From assembly GCA_003255065.1 (NCBI GenBank), contig QAOA01006734.1, positions 523,759 through 587,758 of the forward strand: a stretch of 64,000 nt of DNA, written 5' to 3'. Source of the DNA: Cercis canadensis. Its lineage: Eukaryota > Streptophyta > Magnoliopsida > Fabales > Fabaceae. Shown piece by piece: positions 1 to 9,903 of the stretch. Position numbers and translations under genes: made by a program. Each line of letters opens with the position of its first letter. The stretch's first letter is position 1. The notes beneath the pieces are model-generated. The model was not told the DNA's origin. It did no database searches and saw only the letters and a program-made list of their open reading frames with translations.

Positions 1-1085
1 GTGCTATTTCCATCTTTGCTGTGCACCTATGCCTCGTTAAATAAATTTGGAAGATGTTTAAAAACTATTCCAGTAGGCGTCGCTAAATCGCTAATCGTGT
101 ATGTAATGCTATGTTTCCTAATATGGCATATTTATTCATTGTCGTTTTCTTTCTCTTTTATTGCAGAAAAAAAAAAAAANGCAAAAAAAAAAAAAAACGG
201 TGGTTATTCAATATGCGTAGCGGTCTCAAGTGGATTTCATGGCACAGCTAATTTCTTGCTGCACACTATTATAATGTTACTTTTCCAGTTCAGAGCTGAC
301 CATTAGAAATTGATCCATACATTAAAAAAAAAATATTGATCTTAGTTGTTGGGTTAATCATACCCAAATATATGTGATGTGGTTCTCTTATATTTCGGGA
401 ATTGTAAGTAAAACCAAGAGGTCATAGATCTATACATTTTGAAATTTGTTTGGTTTTTGTCCTACTCCATTCCTTGTCTACTTACTGTTTTTAAAGGTTT
501 ATCTATAATCTATAAATCTTCGAACTGAATTTGTTTAAGGATGAAATGATAAGTACGAGTTTATATTTTAACTGGCGTATATTAAAATTCCTTTTGATGT
601 TTGTGGTGACTCTTTTGTTGTTTTATACGTATTCCTATAAGAATTTTATGGAGAAATGAAAATTTACGAAGACAATGGTAATTGATTTGTTTAGCAAAAC
701 AAATAATAATTGCATATATTATATTTTTCAATCTCCTACGCTCTTCACTTTTATCCTACAATATTGGGTAATTCCTATTACAGTTTCTATCTATGTAATA
801 TGGTATAAAGCAGTTTAATCATAGCTTAGGGAATCTAGAAATCCTCCTTCGTCCTAGAAAGGGAGGGTTATTCACCCAACCATAACAATTACTTATAACA
901 CAAATATTCTTAAAAAATGAGTAATAACACTGGAACAGTGTATTTATTTTTCTCCAAAAAAAAATGTAAATACTAGAACTCATGGATAGCTCCCGGTATT
1001 TACAAAATCCCGCAATGTGTGTCTGTTTTTCATGAACCAAAAGGTAGGAATTGCAGAAAAGGAAATTGCATAGATAGAAGTATGA
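1..1085. other. AT-rich non-coding flank
   Basis: No supportable gene. The longest open frames start at non-ATG codons or run through an A-rich stretch broken by an N at 180. That stretch holds two adjacent poly-A runs around a GC dinucleotide, which looks like a contig join. The right part is the 3' flank of the minus-strand gene ending at 1086. Confidence 0.6.
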
Positions 1086-1607
1086 TCAAGTACAAGTTGA
1101 GTCTCTAGTTGGAGTTTGATTGTATTGCAGAAAAGAAATCTGTCTTTGGAGCTTCATTTGGTGATAGAATTTGGCAATGAATTCCTCTGCCCGCATGTCT
1201 ATTCCTTCTTCTTCACTTGAAACCATTTCTGCGTCGTCGTTTTCTGGAGCTGTGAGAAAACTGTTTCTGCCATTATCATATTCAACATCATCGTCCCCAA
1301 AATCATAGTCGAAATCAACCTGTGGATTTATGCAGGGAATGTGAGGGAAGTGGAAGCGCATGGAAGAAGGACGATGCATCTTGACGTGGAAAATGGGGGT
1401 CTTGTCGAATGAGAGCTCGCGCTCGAAATAATGGATCTGAGCCGTTGGTGTTCTTACTGTGTGGCCTAGACGCTTCAAGTATTTGGACACTAGACTCAGT
1501 TCCATGCCAAGCCTGCGCTTGAAGATGCCACCTTTACGAGCCCACAACAATGCTAGCCTAAGCATGTTCCATGCTCTGTGAGCAACGTCACTTTTCTTAG
1601 TGGCCAT
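1086..1607 (-). CDS. DUF761 (cotton-fibre-type) protein
   Basis: This is an intronless 173-residue protein with a clean ATG at 1607. The C-terminal block around residues 138-158 (D-M-R-A-E-E-F-I-A-K-F-Y-H-Q-M-K-L-Q-R) is the DUF761 signature (PF05553, 'cotton fibre expressed protein'). The N-terminus (about 10-50) is basic and amphipathic, with A-W-N-M-L-R-L-A-L-L-W-A-R-K and a run of K/R. The centre is acidic (D-Y-D-F-G-D-D-D-V-E-Y-D). Members of the family have no assigned biochemical activity; many are small, stress- or fibre-expressed proteins. A TATA-like site lies about 150 bp upstream. A second DUF761 gene lies divergently at 9268-9903, so the two may be old paralogues, although outside the C-terminal motif they share little. 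Family call is firm; function unknown. Confidence 0.85.
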   Translation of the reverse strand: MATKKSDVAHRAWNMLRLALLWARKGGIFKRRLGMELSLVSKYLKRLGHTVRTPTAQIHYFERELSFDKTPIFHVKMHRPSSMRFHFPHIPCINPQVDFDYDFGDDDVEYDNGRNSFLTAPENDDAEMVSSEEEGIDMRAEEFIAKFYHQMKLQRQISFLQYNQTPTRDSTCT

Positions 1608-1757
1608 TTTGATTTTGATGCACTGGAGGGGCGTGGCGAGTAATCTGGAATTAATTTGAAAAGGAAAGCTTTCTTTTTGCCTTTTGGATTTGGGTGAGTG
1701 CAGAAAAAGATTATGATGCTTGAATGTTGATGGAAGAGTGGGGAGTCGTTGCTAAGC

Positions 1758-1765
1758 TATTTATA
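1758..1765 (-). promoter_or_regulatory. TATA box of the DUF761 gene
   Basis: Read on the minus strand the sequence is TATAAATA, about 150 bp upstream of the ATG at 1607. It is a good consensus match at a plausible distance; the transcription start was not determined. Confidence 0.5.
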
Positions 1766-2849
1766 TGAACGTAAATTTTGGACGCGTTGTGGTTTGTTGC
1801 AGCAACGAGAGACAGATTACTTTAAATTTTTTCAAAATGTGAATAAGAACTCGTTGGGGACACGGCTGTACGCGGATGGAATCAAGCTGGACATAAATTC
1901 TTTACTTACAATCCTACCCCTTGTTTCTCCCACTTATTACTGATCGACCAACAGAAAATGGTTTTTTTTTTGTTTAACCAGTATTGTTCTTTCATGATTG
2001 AGTAAATAAACCTTTTTAAAACAAAAATTGCTTTTCTGAAGGGGAAGAAAAAAATTACCATCCTTAAAAGATAAATTTTGGAAAGATGGTTAGAGAAACC
2101 ATCGACCCGCTAGGAGAAAGGGTACTTTGGTCATTCAATATAATAAACGAAAAATAGGAGAAATGGACCCTCCACACCCACATGAAAGCAACGCTGCCTT
2201 TAGTTGGAATATACTTGAAGGCCATTTCTTGTTACTTAGATCTGGGGAAAAGAAAAATATTATTATATATATTATTATCTAACTACCTTACAGACAAAAG
2301 GCAAAGGACTTTTTAAAGTAAACGTTTGCTTAATTGTATTAAATATTTCCTATCTGAGTAAACGAATCCGACGATGAAAGCTCCAAGCCTCCAACAACTA
2401 TTCCTCGAAAGGGCCTTTGCTTTTTTTATTTTTTGTGTTGCATTTTGATTGGTCACCTAATTATTTTTATTTTTCCCCACACCGTGTCTTGGCCGTTGAG
2501 ATCTGGACTAATAATGTGAACGTTTTCTTTCTTCTTCTAAAAATGATTGTGAAGCAAATTTTTAATGGCATTCCTCCGCGATAAAGAAATAGTTGATTGG
2601 CAATCATATTTTAGTTGCAGACGTTGGGATTGACCCGGTGAGGTCAATCAAATCAAATTAAAGCTCAGAAGGAGAAAGATTAATATATTATTAAGGGGCA
2701 GCTAGTATGCCAACTGCCAAGAACTGCATGACTTGAATGCCACTCACGTATAGTTTGTACTTTGTACATGACTGCGGAAGGAAGACTCAAGTTTTTGTCC
2801 TATACTTCAAAATTCAAGAAATCTAGTAATCTACTTAGAGAAACAGAGG
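1766..2849. other. AT-rich intergenic region
   Basis: This is the distal promoter side of the DUF761 gene up to the target-site duplication of the Mutator-like element. I see no gene or RNA here. AT-rich runs and no clear repeats. Confidence 0.5.
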
Positions 2850-2858
2850 CATTTTCTA
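2850..2858. repeat. left target-site duplication, 9 bp
   Basis: The nonamer CATTTTCTA directly precedes the left inverted arm and recurs exactly at 6294-6302 after the right arm. A 9-bp duplication is the hallmark of Mutator-superfamily insertion. Confidence 0.85.
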
Positions 2859-3382
2859 AGCAATTTTATCAAAATAATACAAGTGGATAAAGTATTTACT
2901 TATATAGTGCACATTTGAAAGTATTTACTTCAAAGGGGGAGTTTTGATTTTTTTAATAATTTTCGAGTTTAAGTTAATCACGGTTTATTAACTCTAAAAC
3001 CGTGAATCAACTGAACACGGTTCAGAAAATTTTCACAAAAGCGTGATCACTGTGCATCCATATTTCTCGACTATTCAGGTCACGGTTTTGTAGCATTGTG
3101 GTCATGGTTTGGAATGGCTAAGGTCACGGTTTGGGAGTGGTTTGGGTCACGGTTTGGAATGGCTAAGGTCACGGTTTATGAGTGGTTTGGGAGTGGTTTG
3201 GGTCACGGTTTTCCTGCTTTGGTGGTCACGGTTTGGTTGTTCTTGTTGGTCACGGTTTTGGGCTTGTTGGTCACGGTTTTTGGGGCTTGTTGGTCACGGT
3301 TTTGTGCTTTGGTTGGTGACGGTTTTTGTGCTTTGGTTTGTCACTGTTTTGGTGCTTTAGTTGGTCACGGTTTGGGAGCACA
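2859..3382. repeat. left terminal inverted repeat with GTCACGGTTT array
   Basis: The outer ~200 bp is unique sequence that matches the right arm in inverted orientation. The inner ~300 bp (3078-3380) carries about a dozen copies of GGTCACGGTTT at 12-28 bp spacing, some with one changed base. The inner edge supplies the last codons and the stop of the PMD reading frame. The long artificial-looking Val/Thr/Phe/Trp frames across it are by-products of the repeat, not genes. Confidence 0.85.
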
Positions 3383-5517
3383 TAGGTACATAAGGTGCAC
3401 ATAGTTACCAGTGGCGTCAGGGAGCAACCATCCCCCAAGCATCCGCAATATATGTGCTCTCGCGTGATACTGTATCTCCAACTCGGTAGCATCGTCTGGT
3501 AGTACAACAAATGTGTCTTGCAACCAAGTCATCCTTACTCTACCACCATACAAAGCATCCTCATCTGGCACAGCACCAAGCAACTCCTGTGTTAGTTCCT
3601 GCCAGTCATGCTCACTACAACCACTGACAACGTTACCATCAACAGGAAGTCCCAATAAAATCTCAACATCCTGTAAAGTAACTGTTAACTCCCCTTCTGT
3701 CATGTGGAATGTGTGTGTTTCTGGTCGCCATCGTTCACTCAAGGCAGACAGCAACTCCCTATTAACTTTTAAAGGAGTCACTAATGCAGCCCCTCCTAAA
3801 CCTGCTCTGCGAATATAAGGCATCAATCTATCATCATCCAGTGGCTCAACTATACGGTTACGCGGTTTTATAAGTCTCTCCACCTGCAATAATTTTGTTA
3901 ACAGATTAACTATAATTCTAAAAAATTGCTCAAATATCCAAACTAAGCAGAAATTAAACAAATATATAAATCAAGCATCAAAATTTTACAACTATAAACA
4001 CTAAACCTTATACCCTATACCTCTAAGCTAAACCTCAAACCCAAATTATATCCATAATCCGCATAACCTAAAACATCAAATCTTATATCCAAACTCGATA
4101 CACCAAATTCGAAACCACATTTCCATTCACAAAACTACAAAACATGAAACCTAACTCCATATCCCATTGTCATATCCTAAACCTTAAACTTGAAACCCTT
4201 TATTATTTTTTATAACCCTAAACTCTGATCCCCAAAATTAAAACTCAAAACCCTAACTAAAAACCCAATAACATTTCTCTTTCTAAAACCCCAAACCCTA
4301 ACTAAACCCCTTCAATCAAATACCCCATGCGAAAATTCTCAACCTTAATTAAAAACCCTAAATTGCTCAAATCTAAAGTCGTAACCTATGAGGCAAATTC
4401 CTTTTACCCATAGGTGCTTCAATAAAAAAGTTCTTGAAATCTAACACTCTAACTGATTTGTGAACATAAAAAAATGGTGACAAAGCTATTGGTGTGGAAA
4501 TTGATTTCAAGGATGTTTTACTAACAGTTGACTAATGTTAGTTATCCTGAAACCGACATTGGGCGTTGCACCTAATTACTTACATTCAAAATGTTTGTAA
4601 TTTATAAGATGACATACGTTTAGGCCCAACATCCTTGGAATCAATCTTCACACCAATAACTTTTAACTTATTTTTTTATGTACATATATTAAAATATAAC
4701 TAAAACATCAAGGGTGAAATATCTGTTAAAAATATATTCTCATCAATGAACCTAAAATTTACCAAAGAGGGTATTACAGTTCTAAACCTTTTTACTCGAA
4801 TCAAAACACCTATTAGTTCAAGTATTTATTGTTATTATTGTTATTCTTGCCAGTGCTCGACATCGTTCGGTCCCGTAATATTTTCGAAAATAATACAGCT
4901 TGCAAAATGCGGCTTCCCAATCACTCCCCCATACAAGATCAACAGAGAATATAAAATAAAAATTGGGGTTTGTCCACTCCACACATTTTTCTTTAAAAAT
5001 TCGACACTGTGATTACAATAATTGGACAGTCATTCTTTAAAAAAGAAAATAAAATTGATTTTTTCAGGTAAAATTCGGTATCATCCTTGCAAATTCGACA
5101 TTCAATATAAAAATTTGTAAACTATCACATTTATGAAAAACGTTTCCAAAACAACAATATTCAAGGACTTGTCTTAGCAAAATCAACTAACTAACCATAA
5201 TTCAAATAAATCAATATATATTAAGCATAATCTAAATAAATTAACTAACAAATATTCTACAGATTAATCATAATTACAAAAAATAAACTAATTAAGCAAA
5301 AAAAAAAAATTATATATGAGACATAATTCACAAAATTAACTAACTAATTGAGCAATTAACACAAGCTTTCTTATATAGTAAATGAAATATATTGTTGTTG
5401 AATATGGCAGCCTCTTTTGGAAAGTACNTTCCACGTCCCGGTTGAAATGTGCTGTTCTTGCTCAGTTAACACACTACCATCTACAGGACCTGACAATATA
5501 TCATGGTTTTCTGTCAT
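3365..5517 (-). pseudogene. plant mobile domain (PMD) gene, probably broken
   Basis: Two pieces of a PMD protein (PF10536, 'aminotransferase-like, plant mobile domain') can be read. The first runs from an ATG at 5517 to about 5383, with M-T-E-N-H-D-I-L-S-G-P-V-D-G-S-V-L-T-E-Q, the usual 'GPVDGSVL' start of such proteins. It is interrupted by an N at 5428 and then loses similarity. The second is 3365-3883, entered through an attgcag acceptor, with L-M-P-Y-I-R-R-A-G-L-G-G, L-S-E-R-W-R-P-E-T-H-T-F-H, T-L-Q-D-V-E-I-L-L-G-L-P-V-D-G and H-L-M-Y-L. It ends early: the final A-P-K-P-stop is encoded by the terminal repeat itself, and the C-terminal half of the domain is absent. No intact middle exon was found. 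Related host proteins act in gene and transposon silencing; this copy is likely non-functional or a captured fragment. Confidence 0.75.
4473..4675. repeat. short inverted repeat nested in the Mutator-like element
   Basis: About 45 bp around 4477-4525 (core GCTATTGGTGTGGAAATTGA) recurs inverted around 4627-4672 with a few changes, separated by ~100 bp. The pair could be a small foldback insertion in the intron of the PMD gene. No target duplication was identified. Confidence 0.5.
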
Positions 5518-5744
5518 TTTAAACTTAGAAAATTTAGTTCAAGATCACTAGGATTAAGAAAATGGGACCACAAAATCACAAATACTCTTGGAAGATATAC
5601 AAGAAAGGGACCACAAACCAAAACCGTAAAGGAGAAAGAATGGAGGAATGGGCCGGCGGTGGGGGAGGAAGTGAAAGTGAGGGGAAGAAAGGGAAATGGG
5701 GAAGAAGAAAGGTCATTTTCGAAGGAAGGATAGAGTCACGCTTT

Positions 5745-6293
5745 AGGGAAAAAATGACTAAAACCGTGACAAGAAATAGAGCAAAAACGTGACCAAAACC
5801 ACTTCCCAAACCGTGACAAGAAAGAGATACAAACCGTGAGTCAAAGACTTCCCAAACCGTGACCAACCAAAGCACAAAACCGTGACCAACAAGCTGAAAA
5901 CCGTGACCAACAAGAACAACCAAACCGTGACCACCAAAGCAGGAAAACCGTGACCCAAACCACCTCCCAAACCGTGACCAACAAGAACAACCAAACCGTG
6001 ACCACCAAAGTAGGAAAACCGTGACCCAAACCACCTCCCAAACCGTGACCTTAGTCATTCCAAATCGTGACCTGAATAGTCGAGAAATATGGATGCACAG
6101 TGATCACGCTTTGGTGAAAATTTCTTGAACCGTGTTCAGTTAATTCACGGTTTTAGAGTTGATAAACCGTGATTAACTTAAACTCGAAAATTATTAAAAA
6201 AAAATCAAAACTGCCCCTTTGAGGTAAATACTTTCAAATGTGCACTATATAGGTAAATACTTTGTCCACTTGTATTATTTTGGTCAAATTGCT
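5745..6293. repeat. right terminal inverted repeat with AAACCGTGAC array
   Basis: This mirrors the left arm. The outer ~200 bp is inverted relative to 2859-3075, and the inner part (about 5755-6075) holds some 15-17 copies of AACCGTGACC. It has more repeat units than the left arm, including a locally duplicated block near 5910-6040. Confidence 0.85.
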
Positions 6294-6656
6294 CATTTTC
6301 TATGCAAAAGCAGCTAGGTTTTCAGGAAGGTGAGTATTATCTTATCATACTCTTATGTTATTTTTTCATGCTATATTTTTTATTTATACATGAGCCTTAA
6401 TAAAAATTACAATATAATGTTATTACAAAAAAATTTAAAAATTNAATGTGCACTATATAGGTAAATACTTTATCCACTTGTATTATTTTGGTCAAATTGC
6501 CCATTTTCTATGCAAAAGCAGCTAGGTTTTCAGGAAGGTGAGTATTATCTTATCATACTCTTATGTTATTTTTTCATGCTATATTTTTTATTTATACATG
6601 AAACTTAATAAAAATTACAATATAATTTTATTGTTATTACAAAAAAATTTAAAAAT
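6237..6656. repeat. direct duplication across an N
   Basis: The ~207 bp ending at 6443 are repeated after the N at 6444, starting at 6445. The copies differ by a few substitutions (for example GTCCACTT against ATCCACTT) and a small insertion. The block contains the end of the Mutator-like element, its target duplication and part of an AT-rich MITE. Because the boundary is exactly the N, an assembly join of two alleles is more likely than a real duplication. Confidence 0.75.
6294..6302. repeat. right target-site duplication, 9 bp
   Basis: CATTTTCTA, identical to 2850-2858, immediately follows the right arm. Confidence 0.85.
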
Positions 6657-6850
6657 TAAATTATTTAGTATGTATTAGGACACATAATTTTTTTATAAAA
6701 TATAAAAATAATACGATATAAGAAATCATCAATAAATAATTTTTTAAAATTTATTTTTTGACACATTTTTTTATATCGTATCGNTACCGTTCTTACATTT
6801 TTTAAAGAATCGTGTGTTCTAGTATATATTGAATAACTTATTTTTTCAAG
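6540..6850. mobile_element. AT-rich MITE-like element, copy A
   Basis: It is closely similar over ~200 bp to 8236-8450: TTATGTTATTT, then the stretch around TTATTACAAAAAAATTTAAAA, TAGTATGTATTAGG and TTTTTATAAAATATAAAAAT occur in the same order. The right half is a weak inverted match of the left and contains an N at 6784. Non-coding. Confidence 0.5.
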
Positions 6851-8235
6851 ACCTTCGTAATGACACTAAAATTATACTATAAATCTCACTAAATTTTACT
6901 TAATTAAAAAATATATAATATAAATAATAATAATAACTTAACCTTCACCTTCAAAACAAACATTATAATGATACATTTTCTGTTCCTGCTGCTAACTGCT
7001 ACCATCCACAGGAGATGGGTTTTTTTTTTTTTTTTGTGCTGTATAAAGACAACTAATTTCCTCAAAAAAGGGGGCCCCGCATTACAGTTTTTGAAAGGTA
7101 CAGTGGATTTGAAGCAAAGTAAGTCCAAAAAATGAAAACTTTCCAGCTTTTGTTCTGACGCAGAAAGTTGAAGTGCATATGGGGTGCGCCAACGAAACAA
7201 AACATCAACAGTGAAGCGAACTGTATATATAGCTGGCAGCTACTGTTTTGAGTCATTCTCTCATCTCAAGCATTGCTAGCTTGCGTTTACCACATAATAC
7301 AGCGAAATCACTGATTTAGGCACCACTTGTTTTAGATAGATATATATATATATATTACAACTTAATTAATTATATAGTTCACATTCACAGAAAGAAAAAT
7401 CCAAGTGTAAATATAATTCATCATAAACCAACACTACCAAAAGATAGGAAGACAAGTAGTTGAATTTTAAATTTATGTGTTATTGGACTCAGTTGCAATT
7501 CCTACAAATACAATGAAACTGCCTTTCCACTTCAATATTCGTTGTTTTATACAGAATGACATCATCATTGCATTTGGTATACTAAAAAAATCATGACGCC
7601 GCTAGCTTTTAGTGATTGTGAAGCAAAATAGCACTGGACATTGACAAGCCAACTATTAATTCCTAAATTTTCAGTAAAATAACGTAAGAATAATCAGTGG
7701 CCGAATACTCGACTTTGATTTTTTTTTTTTTAAGAAAATAATATTTGCACATATATAAGTTGTACAGCTTTTTATTTTATTTTATTTTAGGTTTACATAT
7801 ATAACACAGTTTAAATTTAATTAAACTGATACTAAATTTATTTACTGTTTTTTATATGACTCAATTTTATTTTTATACTTTTACAGTAAACACCAAATTT
7901 TTCGTTTTTTTGACTGTAAGGCGTGTACGGCGTTTATGGTTACAATGATTGGAGTTGAAGTGTTGAACCAATCAAGACATGAATATCAAAGAAGAAAGTG
8001 GGGACCCCTTATGACCTCAGAAGAGAAGCCGACAAAGAGCGGAAAAGAAGGGTAGGTGGCGGACCCCACTGCTCTCTGCAGTCCAAAAAGAACAATGACT
8101 GCTTACGTTTGCAGTTTGCACCACTGTTCACGCTTCTTGCATATATACTTTTTTCCAGGTAATTTCCAAAGGACCCAAGTCCCAAGGATCGGACAGTTGT
8201 ACTCTTGCCCCATTTTTAATGGGTGAGGGCTAAAT

Positions 8236-8515
8236 TATTATTTTTTATGTTATTTATTTATGCTATCACATTTATTTATTTATGTATGAGATTTATTGAC
8301 AGTTATAGTATAATTTTAGTATTATTGTAAAAAAATTTTAAAATTAAGTTATCTAATATGTATTAAGATATATAATTTTTTATAAAATATAAAAATAATA
8401 TAATATAAAAATATACTAAGAAATAATTTTTTTATATTATATTATTTTTATATTTTATAAAAAATTATATATTTTTATGTATACTGAGTGACTTAAATAA
8501 CATAAACATAGTGTT
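8236..8515. mobile_element. AT-rich MITE-like element, copy B
   Basis: This is a near-palindrome. The stretch 8357-8410 (TTTTTTATAAAATATAAAAA core) is repeated inverted at 8427-8484 around a ~16-bp loop, and the outer ends share an inverted TTTATGTTATTTA. It matches copy A at 6540-6850 in sequence order, so this is a dispersed family rather than random AT-richness. No coding capacity. Confidence 0.6.
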
Positions 8516-8671
8516 CATCTTTCTAATTTCTTCCTAAAGCGTATTTCATTTTTTCTTAATAATAATAAGCCTTACAAAATCATATAATTAAATATTGTTG
8601 AAAACATATTTTTAGTTTTCTTGCAATTTGAAGTTATTTGTTTGTTAGAGTTTGTAGATAGGTGATAGTGT

Positions 8672-8699
8672 TGAGAGAGAGAGAGAGAGAGAGAGAGAG
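8672..8699. repeat. (GA)n microsatellite
   Basis: About 14 uninterrupted GA units. Confidence 0.9.
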
Positions 8700-9267
8700 G
8701 ACCAGTTCAAATTCGAAAGAGACGGCAAAGGAAATGAGAGATGAATGTGTCCTGAAACAGCAGTTTCTTCCATTCCACCCGAATCCTGTGCCTCAAACAC
8801 CGGCGCCACTATTCCGCAAGTGGTTTCCCTTTTGTACCCTTCGTTTCAGCTTGTGTATCACATAACGTGTTGGGGATAGTTTGGTGATTGAATGGCAGGT
8901 CCTGGTAGCGATGGAAGTGGTATTGGCAAGGCAACCAAGCAGTTTATAGAAAGATACAGCGAGCCTTACCTGAGAGTTTGAGACCTCACATAAAATTGAT
9001 TTGCTGCGCTGGCACTCTCCCTGTATCATGTACAAAATTGATAAAGACAGCATTAATTTCCAAATCATATTTTTCTTTTTTAAGTTATAAATAAATAGCC
9101 ATCAAACAGATTTGGAACCCCGGACCCCTATTCTGTCACCCTGCTTGTTGCAGGAAAGGAGCAGAGAGAGGAGAGAGATCAGAGAATAATAGCACATTAA
9201 TTCCTCCATCTCTTAATTTCTCAATCTCCGTTGGGGCGCGCCAGCCAGCATAAAAGATCCATTTTTT

Positions 9268-9903
9268 ATGGACCAAAACCCTGTTGACGCGATCCTTAAG
9301 AGTAACACCCCAAACACGGTGGACCCCCCCAGTCAAAAAAATGGGCATCTCAGGAATAGGCGCGGCGCTATGCACATTCTTAAGGTGGCACTGTTCGTAA
9401 TCCGCCGCCGTTCTGTGAAAAAAAAAACTCTTGCAGTGGAAGAAGGGTCCAGGAGTGTATGGAGGAGACTGGTGGGGTCCATGAGACCATTGCACCTCCA
9501 AAGCAACCATTCCCCACCCCCAACCCTTGAATCAAAGCTCCCTGCAGTTGCATTGCCCCCAATATCAGAAAATACTAATGATATTCATTGCGAGGAAGCC
9601 TTATTCTCTGCATTTGAGTCTCCAGTGGAGGGCGAGGGATACGAGAGCCAACAATCGCCTTCTCATGAACCTGAAAGCCGATATGCTTCCGCCTTAGCTC
9701 TCAACGAGCTTGTTGATCAGAGCGAGGAAAACCACCAACAACAAATTGCACAAGAGTGCCAGGGCTATGTTGATGACGATGGCGACGTCATGATTGATGC
9801 CAAGGCTGAAGAATTCATTGCTCAGTTCTATGAAGAGATGAGGTTGCAGCGCTTGCATTATGTTGAAATGGATCATTCTCATCAAATGATTCTCACTTCA
9901 TAA
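9268..9903 (+). CDS. DUF761 (cotton-fibre-type) protein
   Basis: Intronless, 211 residues, ATG at 9268. The C-terminus (about 176-197) has the DUF761 motif I-D-A-K-A-E-E-F-I-A-Q-F-Y-E-E-M-R-L-Q-R. A basic segment around residues 34-75 (M-H-I-L-K-V-A-L-F-V-I-R-R-R-S-V-K-K-K) resembles the N-terminal helix of longer family members. The middle is Ser/Glu-rich and likely disordered. The motif is nearly the same as in the divergent gene at 1086-1607. No biochemical activity is known for the family; roles in growth or stress responses are reported for some members. A CATGCATGCATGCGTGCACG-like alternating purine-pyrimidine run follows the stop. Confidence 0.85.
   Translation: MDQNPVDAILKSNTPNTVDPPSQKNGHLRNRRGAMHILKVALFVIRRRSVKKKTLAVEEGSRSVWRRLVGSMRPLHLQSNHSPPPTLESKLPAVALPPISENTNDIHCEEALFSAFESPVEGEGYESQQSPSHEPESRYASALALNELVDQSEENHQQQIAQECQGYVDDDGDVMIDAKAEEFIAQFYEEMRLQRLHYVEMDHSHQMILTS

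Larger units (their letters stand above)
2859..6293. mobile_element. non-autonomous Mutator-like element carrying a PMD gene
   Basis: This 3,435-bp element is bounded by long terminal inverted repeats and a perfect 9-bp target duplication (CATTTTCTA). The two ends match as inverted sequence: the left begins AGCAATTTTATCAAAATAAT, and the right, reverse-complemented, begins AGCAATTTGACCAAAATAAT. The similarity continues for about 0.5 kb inward. No MuDR/MURA-type transposase frame is visible, so it must be mobilised in trans if at all. Inside is a minus-strand gene with a plant mobile domain. PMD genes are known both as host genes (the MAIN/MAIL group) and as passengers of plant transposons, including Mutator-like elements. 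The arms differ by scattered substitutions and by different numbers of internal repeats, so the insertion is not brand new. Confidence 0.85.
6857..9267. other. intergenic region with MITE and GA microsatellite
   Basis: No convincing gene. Contents are an AT-rich MITE copy (8236-8515), a GA repeat (8672-8699) and the promoter side of the DUF761 gene at 9268, with a TATAAATA-like site near 9085. Short frames here have no recognisable domain. Confidence 0.5.

Noticed and set aside
819..1040. 73-codon minus-strand frame
   Set aside because: No domain, no promoter signal, AT-rich composition; expected by chance.
3096..3404. Open frames rich in Val/Thr/Trp/Phe across the GTCACGGTTT arrays (also 5576-6058 on the minus strand)
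   Set aside because: They are translations of a simple repeat in the inverted arms of a transposon, present in several frames at once.
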